A DNA stretch of 64,000 nt from Pinus tabuliformis. Its lineage: Eukaryota; Streptophyta; Pinopsida; Pinales; Pinaceae. This document shows positions 46,532-58,288 of this stretch, piece by piece. Position 1 is the stretch's first letter, and each line of letters opens with the position of its first letter. The stretch spans positions 281,188,598 through 281,252,597 of the forward strand of contig CM062804.1 in assembly GCA_031772625.1 (NCBI GenBank), read 5' to 3'. The notes beneath the pieces were generated by a model that saw only the letters and a program-made list of their open reading frames with translations, searched no databases and was not told where the DNA came from. Position numbers and translations under genes: made by a program.

Positions 46532-46687
46532 TGTCAGGCCAGGGTAACTCCTCATTGAACGAGAGAAAACACTGATTGATTTTTATTCATTAGCTAGCAC
46601 TTTATTTATACAAATACAAAACGGATCAGTTCATCTTCTAGATGACTGTTCGGCTTCACCTCATCCGTTTCGGATTAGGTGTCAACA
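46532..46687 (-). repeat. 156-bp copia 5' LTR
   Basis: On the minus strand it runs TGTTGACACC...CCTGACA with TGTATAAATAAAG (TATA-like, about 46608-46596) in the middle. The base after its outer end (46688) resumes the segment sequence that is continuous in copy B at 42044, so this end marks the original insertion site. Confidence 0.88.
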
Positions 46688-47024
46688 CTTTTAATAAATT
46701 TAAAAAATTAGATTCGTGCATGTGACCAATTTCTTAGGGATTTGAGATTATTCCAATTCTAATAAGTTCCTCCATGATAAGTTCCTCATTATTATTTATA
46801 ACATTCATTTATGTATAAGAAAATTTTATTTACAAAATTATCCATTTTAAATTAACATGTGTAATTCCCTTTTTTTCTTAAGTTAAAGTCGACCCATGTC
46901 AAAATAGCAAAAGGACAAATGTCAAATGGAGATGAAAAAGGTAGGCAATGAGGAGTACCTACTAAGTATACGATATGCATTTATAGTTTGGAAAATTTTC
47001 ATGTTATTGAATTGTTGAGAGAAA

Positions 47025-47030
<6 letters not shown>

Positions 47031-47062
<32 letters not shown>
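47031..47062. repeat. (TA)16 microsatellite
   Basis: An uninterrupted TA run present in segment C only, in the 3' flank of the WOX gene. Confidence 0.9.
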
Positions 47063-47064
<2 letters not shown>

Positions 47065-48206
47065 ACAATTAAGAGTATGTATTTCTTTGGTAAATTGTTA
47101 TAAGTTTAAATTCAAAGAGGATTAAAATATATAAACCTTTATAAAGTTTAAATGAAAAAAATCGCATATATCAATTTAATATCTAATTTAGCCATAATCT
47201 TAAAATTAAATTATCATTATTATTATTATTATTCTTTTACAAAAACATTAAAAATAAATAAATAACAAACTTAAATTTAATTGAATTAAAGTGCGGTTCC
47301 CGACCCTCCAATTTCACAGGGATTTGAGATTATTCCAATTCTAATAAGTTCCTCCATGCTAAGTTCCTAATTATTATTTATAACACTCAGAAAATTTTAT
47401 TAATTTAATATCTAATTTAGCCATAATCTTAAAACTAAATAAATTCCAACTAGCTCCCACACCCACCAATTTCCTAGAGATTTTAGATTATTCTAATTAT
47501 AATAAGTTCTTCATTATTATTTATAACATTCTTTTTATATAGAGAAAAAAGTATTTAGTAAAATGGTCCATTTTACAATAAGATGTGTAATTCCTTTTTT
47601 TTCTAAGTTAAAGTTTATACATGTGAGAAGGGCACAAGGACAAATGTCAAATGGAGATGAAAAAGGTTGACAATGACTATCCTCACCATTTTCAAAAGGA
47701 GAACAACTATAATGTAAAAATAGAAAAAAATTACAAAACCTAAGTCTATTGGTGGTTGGGATTATAAATATTGACAGTTTACAAAAAAATTCATGCTATT
47801 AAAAGGTTTGTAGAGATGAGTTTGAGAGAAAACTATGGTGTAAGTTTTCTCCATTTGCAAGCAAAATTGCTTCTGCATCGTGTAGGGTAATGCACACTTC
47901 CTCTAGTCAATTCAAGTTGCACAGTAAAAATCAAACCTTTTTATGAAATTAGGTTTAGGCAAATTATTCAAGTTCCACAGTGAAAATCAAACCTTTTTAT
48001 GAAATTAGGTTTAGGCAAATTTTGTATTCATGCTATCCAGATTAAGGATAAACTTGAACTAACAATGTAACCTTCTAATCTTGCCAAAACATTTTATTTT
48101 GCAACATTGCGAACCTCAAAAATATTTTTATTTCCCCACATTAGTAAACTCAAAATGGTTATGAATGGAGAGAATGAAGATATTTGTCATAAAAATGGAA
48201 GATGCA

Positions 48207-48216
48207 TTTATTTATT
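48207..48216 (-). terminator. Candidate polyadenylation signals of the WOX gene
   Basis: The minus strand carries two overlapping AATAAA hexamers about 165-170 bases after the stop codon. The same site is present in copies A and B. This is the nearest canonical signal; usage is inferred. Confidence 0.4.
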
Positions 48217-48377
48217 CAAGTAAAACGCTGAGATTGTTTGATTTATTTAGATTGTATGATAAACCAGACCTCAACGTACATTTCAAATGCCAAAATTTGT
48301 TAACGGATTGGACGGGATTTATGATCATGGAAATGAATAAAATAGGGGTAAACTTTGAGTATGCAATTCGTTTGTAT

Positions 48378-49399
48378 CTAAGGCACAAACTTTAATGACA
48401 AGAATACACCACCACCCAACTTCAGGTTGTTGGTTTGTTGTTCACCATTCAAACTACTGTTGCACTTGGACCTGAGGTTACCATCCGGGTGCAAAGGAAA
48501 CAGCTCCAGCAATTCCTCTCTTTTCTCATGTTCCTGAGAAGCTGCACAGTTCGTCATGACGTTACTTCTGCGAGGGTCTGTAAAATTATGCAGCCATCCA
48601 TCTTTTCTATGGGCTTCATTGTTCCACATATTGTATGTGAAATGATCGGGTTCTGAGAAAGTTTCGACCCCAACAGATTGCAAATGTTGTTTCGATGACA
48701 AATCAATAGGTATGAGCTTTTGTGTTGGCATACCGGAGGCTGATTCTGGTGAATTTGTGGTTTCCTGGACCATAATCTAAAATACGTGGATAATGAATCA
48801 GAGAGCGAAAAACATATGTGAAACCTAGATTTAACAATAAAAAAAGGGAAGAGGATAACAAGCTGCCCATTAGATTGTCGCTACCTGAGGTGAGAACTGG
48901 GCCATATGCTTTGTATAATCCACGATCATGCCATCAGCTGAACATAGACAAACATGGCTACAGTATAAGTAAGCAACTAAAAATGGAAACGCTTAAGACT
49001 GTTTAAAAAACAAAGTAACTATAGTTTACCCTTAGTTTGAGGATAACAGGTTTGGCCCTCCAAGCTTTTCACAGTATCTTTTTCATTCAGAACCTGACGC
49101 ATTGATTCAAATCGAGATCGCTGCATCGGACGGGTCTGTAATTTCTGTTTCCTCTTGCTGCGTGCTTGAGTATTCTGAAACCAATAAAACACATTTTTTG
49201 CTTCTACTTTGCCGTGTTGTTTGAGTAGAGCAGTAATCTCATTTATTCGAGAGCGACTAGGGTTACGATGCCCTTGTCTGAAGAGGTCTTCCAAAATCTC
49301 TTTCTGTCTTTTTGTGGGCTTCCAACGGGACCATGTAATCTCTAATTCCTTCCTTTCCATGGAACCTACTGATTCTGGAGAGCTGACGTGGCGTGGCAT
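48378..49399 (-). CDS. WUSCHEL-related homeobox (WOX) transcription factor, intact copy C
   Basis: Three exons join in frame: exon 1 at 49030-49399, exon 2 at 48885-48937, exon 3 at 48378-48776. Introns are 92 and 108 bases with GT (49029, 48884) and AG borders. The product is 273 residues. The homeodomain (about residues 25-86) has an RWKPTKRQKEILEDLF helix 1 and the recognition helix KNVFYWFQNTQARSKRK, typical of WOX proteins, including the extra residues that lengthen plant WOX homeodomains. A WUS-box, LLELFPLHPDG, lies at about 230-240, placing it with the WUS clade. The C-terminus FLSLKF may be a weak EAR-like motif. WOX proteins are nuclear regulators of stem-cell and embryo patterning. 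Homeodomain position 53, usually Arg or Lys, is Gln here. The paralogue cannot be named from sequence alone. ATG at 49397-49399 is chosen as it is the first in frame; Met14 is an alternative start. Confidence 0.87.
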
Positions 49400-49594
49400 G
49401 GCAGGTAATACAGATTTGTCTTCCTGCGGTGAAATTTAGGCGGTTATTCTTTCTGTCTGTGGCGAAGGCCGCGTTCAGCTATGGCGCAATTCCTCCAAGT
49501 TTAACTGGGCAACCAAGAACACCTACTTTCAGAGAAAACGAATACCAAACGCAAAAATACAACAAATTTCAAGTGTCATAGATAACTCTCGGGC

Positions 49595-49700
49595 GGGAAG
49601 GAAAAAGATCACGTGATGTCGATTGGGAAAAAGGATCGCATGATGTTGATGGGAAAAAGGATGACGTTGACTTTGCCTAAATAGTGTTTGCACGCATGGG
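49595..49700 (-). promoter_or_regulatory. WOX upstream region with CACGTG and repeated motif
   Basis: Upstream of the start codon is a two-unit imperfect repeat of about 28 bases (AAAGATCACGTGATGTCGAT, then AAGGATCGCATGATGTTGAT). The first unit contains a palindromic CACGTG (G-box core). A TATA-like CTATTTAG lies on the minus strand near 49685-49678, about 280 bases from the ATG. The same arrangement is in copy A (about 4675-4760). Promoter function is inferred. Confidence 0.35.
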
Positions 49701-50427
49701 AGAAGGGGAACGCTATATCCAACTCAATAGAAACACCCGTCTTTACACCTCATGAAAGAATAAGCTTCTATTATTACGGAAATTCAATGGAATCCGGGTC
49801 ATGCATCACAATTTCCTGTCATAAGGAAAAGCCATTAGATATTGCGTAAAGCCACACGTGTTGGAATATGTAAAACCGTGGATCGGAAACTAAAATTTAT
49901 TGTAAAATCAAGGCGACATTCGGATTTAAATACATTATTTAAGTCGATTATTTTTCGGAAAGGGAACCGAGGCAAATAAGAATTACGTTTTGTCGGTTTA
50001 GGAAAGGAAATAGGATTCAGGTTTATTTTTTTTACCTACTGGAATAAGTATATGATATATAAATATATTATTTTTGATATTACATATTTATATGATATAT
50101 AAATATATTATCATATCATATATTATTTTACATCATGTGTAATTTATTTTATATTTATTTGATACGTAATATTCAAAATAAGAAAGAATATATTAATAAT
50201 AGCAATATATTTTATTGTTGAATATAAATAAAATATTTTTGTACTCATATTAAATTTTGTAATTTTATATTAAATTTATTTAAAAAATTAATTAATTTAA
50301 TTAAAAAATAATAATTTTTAGAAATTTAAAAGTGATATACAATATTAAGAAATATTAATTAAAAAATATTTAATGTGCATTACGAAAATACCTTAGTCAT
50401 AACTTAATATATAATATTTATTATACA

Positions 50428-51410
50428 TTTTTTTGTTAATGCAAGAGTCGTGCTTTTTATTTCAAATAACCAAAAGGAGGAAATTACATATAATACAAAC
50501 AACCAGAGGCTGAACCATTTAGCCTAAGGTTTTACTCCCTAACCCAAAGGTTGAAGTAATCAGAGACCCATACAACAGAGAGAATAAAAGCAAAAGATCA
50601 GTAGCTCACTCGGACCCACCAACATGCATGTCGTATCATAGCCGTTGATTATCCTCACCCGTTCCAACATTGGAGGATCATATCGCATGGACAAAAAGCT
50701 CAGAGAATTACCACCCGATGACGGCGGTATTCTCTCTCCAACCTTGGCCACGTGTAGAGTGGTGAGTGGAATCACTCTTAACTCAAAAAAACCACTCGGC
50801 TTTATGGGCGTGAGATATACAGTAAACCACCCCATGGTCGGTATTAACACCACGGGTAGCAATGCCTCGCCCAGACGCACCAACAAGCATGCAGTATCAT
50901 AGCCATCGATTATCCTTGCCCGATCCAACGGTGGAGAATCATATCACATGATAAAAAAGCTTAGAGAATTACCGCCTGATGAGGGTGTTATTCTCTCTCC
51001 TGCCTTGGCCACGTGTAGAGTGGTGAGTGGAATTGCTCTCAACTCAAAAAAACCGCTCCTGGCTTTAAGGGTGCGTGATATACCATATACCACCCCACGG
51101 CTAGTATTGACACCACAGGTAGTAATTCGGAGGGTTTCATGTCGACTGAGAAAGCCGAGACTGTGGTCCTTCACAACACCTCTGATCCTCATTTTCTTGA
51201 TCCCCGGGAAGAGGGAACTCAATTTACCACCCTTGGTATTCGTCCTCTGAGCCTCCGAGAATCGCTGGCTGCCAAGCAACTTCCACCTAAGACCCCTGTG
51301 ATCATACTTTCCTGGGCTGAGAAAGCTGGCAGAGACCTCATCCCTAGTGCAAAAACCCCTCTGAAACACCACTTCATATTGGATCCATATCAGCTAGACC
51401 TAGTCTCTGC
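50428..51410 (-). mobile_element. 5'-truncated LINE tail, same insertion site as in copy A
   Basis: It corresponds to 5470-6457 of the minus-strand LINE: T-run (50428-50434), the 261-bp two-unit repeat (about 50603-51125) and the last codons of ORF2. The flank to its left (ATAATATTTATTATACAT) equals the left target-site duplication in copy A. Similarity ends at 51410, so only the 3' end of the LINE is present here. Confidence 0.85.
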
Positions 51411-51414
51411 TTGT

Positions 51415-51437
51415 AAATGTAAAAACATTTTACATTT
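51415..51437. repeat. Short perfect inverted repeat at a breakpoint
   Basis: AAATGTAAAA and TTTTACATTT flank a 3-base loop, five bases beyond the point where similarity to the copy A LINE ends. Confidence 0.7.
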
Positions 51438-51559
51438 GAATTCCATTTCACAAACTTAGCCTTATATCCTTGTATTATTTTCTCTCAAGTATGGTTTTTC
51501 CTGTAGTAATGTAATTTACCACTTTCTCATATCTCTGATATTTCACTTAATTAACCCTA

Positions 51560-52435
51560 ATTCCCGTAACATACATTTGATAATTTCCATCCACCATACC
51601 TTAGGTTATAAAATATATAATGGAGAAACTTTAGGATAGGTGAAAATCCGCAGGGAAATTTAGGGTGGGTGAACTCGAGTGGTAAGTGGTTTATCGCGCA
51701 TTTTGAAAGTGGTAAATGGTTTTATTTGAAAGAACGTGATACAATCTAGTGGCTGCCACGTAGCAGGGAGTGGGTTGGGTAAAACCACCCATTTCGTGTG
51801 AATTTGAAATGTTAAAGATCAGATATAAAATTGTGCTATGGTTGTTGGATGTGGGAGAGTTGGATCGAAGGGCTATAAGGTGTTGAAGTTGTGGAGTGAT
51901 TCGTTGGGGTGGGACCTGGGTATATTATAATAAAAAGTGGGTTTTAACAATGCTTATGAGGGAGTTAATATAATATATGATGGGAGATTTAATAATATGG
52001 TGTTAATAAAAATAGGAGAGGTTTATATAATAGCGGGGAAGTTAAAACATGAAGTGGGGATAATATTTATACGCAGGATTTAAAAGGTATATGAAGGGGA
52101 AGGTTTAAGGGGTTAGCGCAGGAAAGGGTAAATAGGAAAAGGAAAGGGTTTAGCATAAGGGGAAAATATTTTAGCAAGGGAGAATAGTTGGGATAAGGGA
52201 AAAATAGGGAAGGAGTTTTTTTTAGGGAAAAGGATTTAGAATATTAGTGCCATAAACTGACCAGATTTGATGCTTTTCCATGCCTTGTAGAACCTGCTTT
52301 CTGCCCACCCTTCTTTACATTTTTTATTTCTAATATGGGAAAACATTTTGCAGAAGGCAAAAAGGATGTACAATATTACCAGACTGATCCTCACCCATTC
52401 AAAATTATGAATTCTATTACTATAGGACTCTAACA
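51560..52435 (-). mobile_element. LTR-like sequence, TGTTAGAGTC family, minus copy
   Basis: On the minus strand from 52435 it starts TGTTAGAGTCCTATAG and for about 150 bases closely matches 62954 onward on the plus strand (ATTCATAATTTTGAAT, GTAATATTGTACAT, TTTGCCTTCTGC). Both copies begin at the same TG, as LTRs do. A C-rich stretch (about 52230-51900, minus strand) has a compositional counterpart at 63650-63950. The inner limit is unknown. Confidence 0.45.
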
Positions 52436-52449
52436 TAGACCATAGTTGT

Positions 52450-53610
52450 GTTTGATGAACCATCAACACAATTGGAAATCTCTCGTCGAGTACTATAATG
52501 GGTCTTTCTTAATTTTTGATGATTTGACACTTCACCTCGAAGCCATTTTTCCAAGAAGGGTCACTTCGTCACCTCTTAAAATCGAATTTCTTCATATGCA
52601 ATGCTTGTACCTTGGAGACCGCCTCTCCTTAGTGCTTGTCATCTCACGTGTCAATTTTCGTCATGACTAACCATCATTTTCTCATTTCTTCATGGTCCCC
52701 ACCAAGACTATTTTGTGTAGTAGCGTCATCGAGTCACTCTTATTCAAAACATCCGCAATGAGTCACCTTTACATCCATGGTGTTTGTTTCGCATCCCATT
52801 ATATCATGCCACAGTATTCCATCCATCTTTTCATAGCATTCATCCCGTGTTTCTCATTTTGACCTTCAATCATATTGTCCCCCATCCCCTCTGGAGTTGA
52901 GTCAGTCGCTACCAGGTCAACCATGCACATTATGCTCTGACAAGGGAAGTCATATGTTTTTCCCTTAGTCCCATATTTACCATTATCCCTGGTGTCAGTC
53001 CATTAGTCACATTTCTATTTTCCCTCATGCCTTAGTTGAGGATCCTCATTGCTTCACCTATGGCAGGCCCTATTTTGTCAATGTCAACAAATCTATTCCA
53101 AAAGAATGACGTAGAGGGCAGTGTATCTTGGTTTTGGCTTCCACCTTTGATCGATGCCTCGAATCAAGCAAAGGGACTCATAATTTCCCTTTGACTTGGT
53201 TGTTTCATCCTCGTGATTCATACACTTGATGGTCCAATGATGTAGCAGATTGTAGCCGTAGTGCCTGAGTGTGTGTAAGATGTTGCAGACCTCATGAGGG
53301 GGTGGCCCTTTAGGTATCCCCCCACATGCCTGGATGACTTCATATTATGCTACAGCCTCAGATGCACTTCCACAGATTTTATGGGTTTGGTTCCCGCCAC
53401 TTGCAGCGTTCATAGCATGTATGTCTCCTTCAGATGATCGATTCAGTTTTGAAGATCTCTTCCTTGTTCTACATGGATTCTTCACTTGTTCTAACCTCCC
53501 TCCCACCCATTTTTTGAGGGAAGGGTCATTATATCTCATGTAGTCAAATGTTATTATATTTAGTCCAAGCTCATTTTTTTCCAAGCACATTATGTATATG
53601 GCACACATTG
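52450..53610 (-). pseudogene. Unidentified decayed coding stretch next to the LTR-like start
   Basis: Minus-strand frames with protein-like composition follow one another: 53608-53345 (FDYMRYNDPSLKKWVGGRLE), then GGIPKGPPPHEVCNILHTLR and NYESLCLIRGIDQRWKPKPR, then text with many stops down to about 52450. I do not recognise a domain. Its position immediately before the LTR-like start at 52435 suggests the 3' internal part of an LTR element, but no RT or integrase motif is seen. Confidence 0.3.
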
Positions 53611-53922
53611 TATTATTTTCTGGCTCATTTATGTGAGCATGTCATGTACCATTCAACATGTACTAAATTTATCAACTTCATTCTTCTAGGCACATCATTA
53701 TTTTTGCACTAAGTTATCTCAATGGGTATAGGTATGCCTCACCCACCTCACTGAGATCTGGTACCACCACATAAAAGGATACTTTCATTGGTCTCGCCCC
53801 CTCTGTCACTATCCTCTTTCGCTTCAGCTCCATTGGTCTCTCTCTCTCTAGATCCACTTCGTTGTTTAGTGATTGTGTCCTTACAGAGTACTTCGGTCAT
53901 ACGTTTTTCTCCTAACACTCGT

Positions 53923-54960
53923 ACGTTGGGGGGAATATGTTATCACAAAAAAATTGAGCATCTAGCCATAATTTCCTAGATGGATCGAAATACACCATGT
54001 AGGGCCGATTTTACCATAGTAAAATTGCTTTCACTGTGAGAAATTACTTAATAAACCACATTTGTTAAGTCATTTATAATTAAACCCATGAAGAATAATT
54101 AAATAAATCACTATTTATTTAATTATCTTCTAGGAATAATTAATTAAACCATTGTTTAATTAATATTCCTTGTCACATTTCACCCAATTATGAGAGATAA
54201 ATAGATAAATCATTAATTATGTCATATTTCTCTAGGAATAATTAGTTAATCAGTAATCAATTATTATTCCTTGCTATGTTTGACCAAATCCCTGAGGAAT
54301 AATTAAATAAATCATTATTTGTTTACTATTACTTAGCCTTATTTATTGAGATGATAAATAAATCATTTATTTATTTATTATTTCTAAATAAAATTTAAAT
54401 ACTTTTTCCCTCTAACCAAATATAATAAAATATTCCAAATGGTTAATTCTAGAATGGGATTAATAATATTTTATTATTTCTCATTATTCGAGGATAACCT
54501 AAAATTTTGTTACAAATAGAACAGTTTTCCATTCATTCTTCACTTTTGATTATTTTCATTATCGCACTCATTGTTTTAGCTCCGATTATTATCATTGTTG
54601 CTCACCATTTTCTTTTCCATTTGAGTTCTCATTGAGCTCAAACATTTTATTTTCTTGGTTTACACATTATAGAGGAGAGAGACTCTATAAAAGCTAAAGA
54701 CATTTGAGGATAGCCAAGAACCCATCCCATAGAGAGGGAATGGTAACATTATTTGTTCCCTTCAGAGGTTTTGTTTAATAAAATACATTCTTTATATATC
54801 TGGTTTCCATTGGATTCTTGGAGTTACTTGTGCTTATTTTACTATTCCATTTTGTTGTTTAACTATGATTGTGGCATAGATCAGGGCTTTGGCAAGTTTT
54901 GTTTCTATCATTTGCTACAGATCTACAATGTTTAGCAACCAATTTCATTGTTAGGGATAT
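53923..54960 (+). mobile_element. Candidate solo LTR or element end with G-rich tract
   Basis: A tract reading GTTGGGGGGAA (53925-53935) is followed by TGTTATCAC at 53938, like a polypurine tract and LTR start. About 750 bases on is a TATA-like CTATAAAAG (near 54685), then AATAAAATA (near 54778) in the order expected of U3 and R. The end was not located and no second copy was found. Confidence 0.35.
54060..54390. repeat. AT-rich imperfect repeats (AATTAAATAAATCA type)
   Basis: Blocks of GGAATAATTAAATAAATCATT and TTATTATTCCTTG recur about every 70 bases with heavy divergence. Several are near-palindromic (ATTTATTTAATTA with its complement). Confidence 0.6.
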
Positions 54961-54989
54961 TTTTCATCCACATCCTTAAGTGATTTCTT

Positions 54990-57900
54990 TTCATACACAT
55001 TCAAGAAGAAAACACAATAAAAATAGCCTATATCAAAATCTCTAAACCCACACTATTGGAGGTGTCAATCCTGATTTCATACAGTTGTTGGACTCATGAC
55101 TAGCCTGCATGTTGATTATTCCACTGATATATTGAACTAATCCTCATGCAAGCGAATTGCAATAGATTGGAGATCATGCAAATGTTGAAATGAAGGTGTA
55201 TAGGGTGGTGGATTCCATGTACCAATCGTATATCATATTCTTCAGCAGTTCTAGTCACCCTCACCAAATGTAGCTATGGATGTTGTTCATCATCTATGAC
55301 GCATTCACTCCAAAGCCAACTGCGCTAGTTTTCCTTCCAAAATTGCTCCCTTCAACCAAGCACCAGGGATTTTTGATGAAGAAGAACACCATAATCATCT
55401 AACTAAAGAAAACATCCTAATTTATTGAAGTAAAAAAGCATTCACAAGCAGTTATCATTCAAAATAAATCACCTAAACCTAATGCCCTAAATTTCTCAAC
55501 AAGGGTAAGTAAAAACAAATAACGAAGCAATCCAAGAATTTTATGTAAGTAAAAACAAAATCAAGAATCAATCCAACAATTAAGAGTTTGAGTTTTATGG
55601 TAAGTAAAACAAAATCAATTATCAATCCAAAAATTTCAAGTTGTGTATTATCTTTCTACTGAGAACATTTGTGATGTTCTGTCTTCAAGTGGCTCATTCC
55701 ATGAGGTATTTCAGAAATAAATGTATGCAACAAAAAAATTATCCCTATGAAAAGATGTACTATGCAATGCATTATTTGTGTATTGTTTACTGCATTATTT
55801 TTGTATATCCTTGATAAGGTCAACATATAGGTTAACAAACTAGTATGTTTTTATGGTGTATTACTAGCCATTTTTGTTGGTTGGTCGTTTAACTGGCTTT
55901 CTAGAAGAATGTGTTTAAAAATTGTTTCTTAGGTGGTTGTCTTCTACTTATTTCCTCTCTGTCATGACTATGGCTATTCACTGTGTTTGTAAAAGGGTTT
56001 CATTGAGGTTCACTCCAATCCAACCTTTGGAGACTATTTATGTCAGTCTACCTTCATTAACATCTATCTAACAACCTGTAAATAAGTTTTTTTTTTTGAA
56101 AGTAATAATTAGTTTTTTTTGTTATTATGAGTATACATGTTCAATATCTCTTATTTCCTTGAAAAGGGTTTGCAATATAGCTAGAGTTAAAATGTTGCAT
56201 TTTTTACTTCTAAATTGTGATGTAAAAATAGAAGATAATCCATGTTGTCTTGATAATTCATAGTTTCTCATGCAATAAAAATCACTCGAAATTCAAACCT
56301 TGGAATCTACTTTCTCTTGGTATGTGTAAAGATCTATCATGGTCCTACCAACTATAAGCTAGTTCTTCTCAACTAGCTACCCCTGAGCTCTTCTCCTTCC
56401 CGTCAAAAAAATAGTCCCAGATTTTTTTTTGTTTCTTCCTTGGAAATTAATTCTCCTAAACCTATAAAAGCAATGTCCTGATTTCCTTCTGAGGTTCAAA
56501 CCAATCTTTCTCTCCCACTGGTTATGGTTAGGAATCTTCAGGAGAGGCCAAATGCAGGAAATATGCTAGCCAAAGGAAACGAGTTGCCAACAACAAGCTA
56601 GGAAAGCCAGGGGCCATTGGGGGTTAGGTCAGAGAGGCAAGGCCTAACCAACCAGAAGGAGGATGTGAGAAATAGAAAAGGGCAAGATTGGGACCAACAA
56701 GGGACAAAGAAAGCATGATAGGAAGAGAGTAGGAGAAGGGGAAAGAGAGGAAGAAGGAGAATAAGTGGAGAAAGGAAGAATCAGTAGGCAGTGGATGAAG
56801 TTTAGTCAGAGAATTTTGGCAAGGAAAGAGGAGAGCGAACTCAACATTGCGTGGTCGACACCATAAGGGTACCTGTAGCAAAAAAGGTCAGTTATCATGA
56901 ACTTGCTAAGGCTGTGTAATAGTTATGTTATTCCATTGGTTATGTTAGACTATGTTTTTCAAACAAAAACTGTACTAAAAAGGTTATGTATGGCAATAGA
57001 AGAATACAAAAGAATGATAAATTAGTCCCTTACTAAGGTGTCCAACCTTGATAACTTTGTTAAATCTACCTTGGATCATAGGGCACTCATACTTACTACA
57101 CTAATAATCACTTCCCATAAAAGGGGTTAGAAAGAGTCTTCGGATTGCAAATGATCAAACCCTTTGATGAAAATCTCCTAATTTCTTCCTAGCTGGTTAA
57201 TGGAGGAACACTCGGGTCATCTTCCATGCTTGTAGTTATGGTTTTTAGGGTATTGCGGCTCTCTGGAGTCCCTAAAGACTAGAGAGGATTCCTGAAACTC
57301 TTGAGTCACTGAGGGTGGAAAATTTTTATCTGTGGAATGCCTCAACAACGATTGGGTGGGGGAGATTTCCTTTGGGATCCTGGTAAAGCCCTAAAGAGTG
57401 GTACAGGGTGGAGGCATTATGAACCTATGGAATCCCTGGTTTGGTCCCATCCTCAGGGATGGAAGTTGTATTAACGACAGACTATCAAAGGATGGGAGGA
57501 GAAATAGGGACATTATGCTCACAAAATCAAATACTAGAAGATCATATTCATATTAAGAAGATCTATGGTGACTTGGTAATGGCAATAATGTGTGTTTCTT
57601 TTAGAAGACTATGCAACAGGAACCCTACCTACTTACATTGGGCTCTTGATGAATGAAATTCTATGCTTACAATTTGAATTTCCTTGCATACATACAATGA
57701 GGCAGCAAGTGAATCTTGTTGTCTTAAAAATTCTAAAGCCAAACACCTGTAACACACATTCTCAATTAACTATATATATCATCTATTGAAGAATAATTGT
57801 TGTAATAATAATTTTACATGAGATGATACTACATCTCTTGTGTCCATAGTGCCTATGCATATTAGTCACCTATTACTATGAAAGTGGTTGATGAACAAAT

Positions 57901-58240
57901 GTTGCTTTTAGACTATAACTAGAACTGCCAATAAGGGTTGCGTTCAATTCCTGTAGTAATTGCATAACAGATCACCATGGTTGGTTGTGCAATTTGCCTA
58001 AATTTTTCCTTATACAATGACAAATCTTAAGAGAATTGATTTTGTATTGGTCTCTAGTGTCACTTGGGGGGTGAAATTTGAAGTGTATGGTATGTGGGGT
58101 AAACATTTTATAGTTGTACAAGAGGGCTATATTGTCCTTACTGTCATAGGATTTCCAACATGGGTAAATTCGCTCAATAAATATATATATATGGTGGATG
58201 CCATTGCCTTCATTACTTTAGTAGCTTAGCCTCCTTAGGC
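54990..58240. other. No recognisable gene
   Basis: Only short frames occur on either strand, without known motifs. A weak imperfect repeat (AAGTAAAAACAAAATCAA and AATCAATCCAA blocks, about 50 bp, three units) lies at about 55505-55640. A purine-rich block (AGGAAGAAGGAG) lies at 56650-56800 with no coding signal. Confidence 0.6.
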
Positions 58241-58288
58241 ATAGGTCATACCTAGTTTATAGATGATGAAAATTTTCCCACATGGGGG

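Larger units (their letters stand above)
43934..46687 (-). mobile_element. Truncated Ty1/copia element with short LTR
   Basis: On the minus strand it starts with a 156-bp LTR at 46687-46532 (TGTTGACACC...CCTGACA), then a perfect copia primer-binding site, a long leader full of tandem repeats (about 46519-45140), and gag plus protease to 43934. Integrase, RT, RNase H and the 3' LTR are missing. The loss coincides with the junction to WOX copy B, so one deletion probably removed copia pol, the 3' LTR and the 5' part of copy B. Confidence 0.85.
46688..50427 (-). repeat. Duplicated WOX-bearing segment, copy C (complete)
   Basis: This holds the intact WOX gene with 3' flank (46950-48377) and about 1 kb of upstream DNA (49400-50427). 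It contains a (TA)16 microsatellite at 47031-47062 that copies A and B lack. A block including ATCTAATTTAGCCATAATCTTAAAA is present twice (near 47175 and 47405), so a local duplication occurred in this copy. An AT-rich insertion near 50083-50125 relative to copy A is also visible. Confidence 0.85.

Noticed and set aside
56624-56881. 85-codon minus-strand frame with serine/leucine-rich sequence
   Set aside because: It is the complement of a purine-rich tract and has no motif or partner exon.
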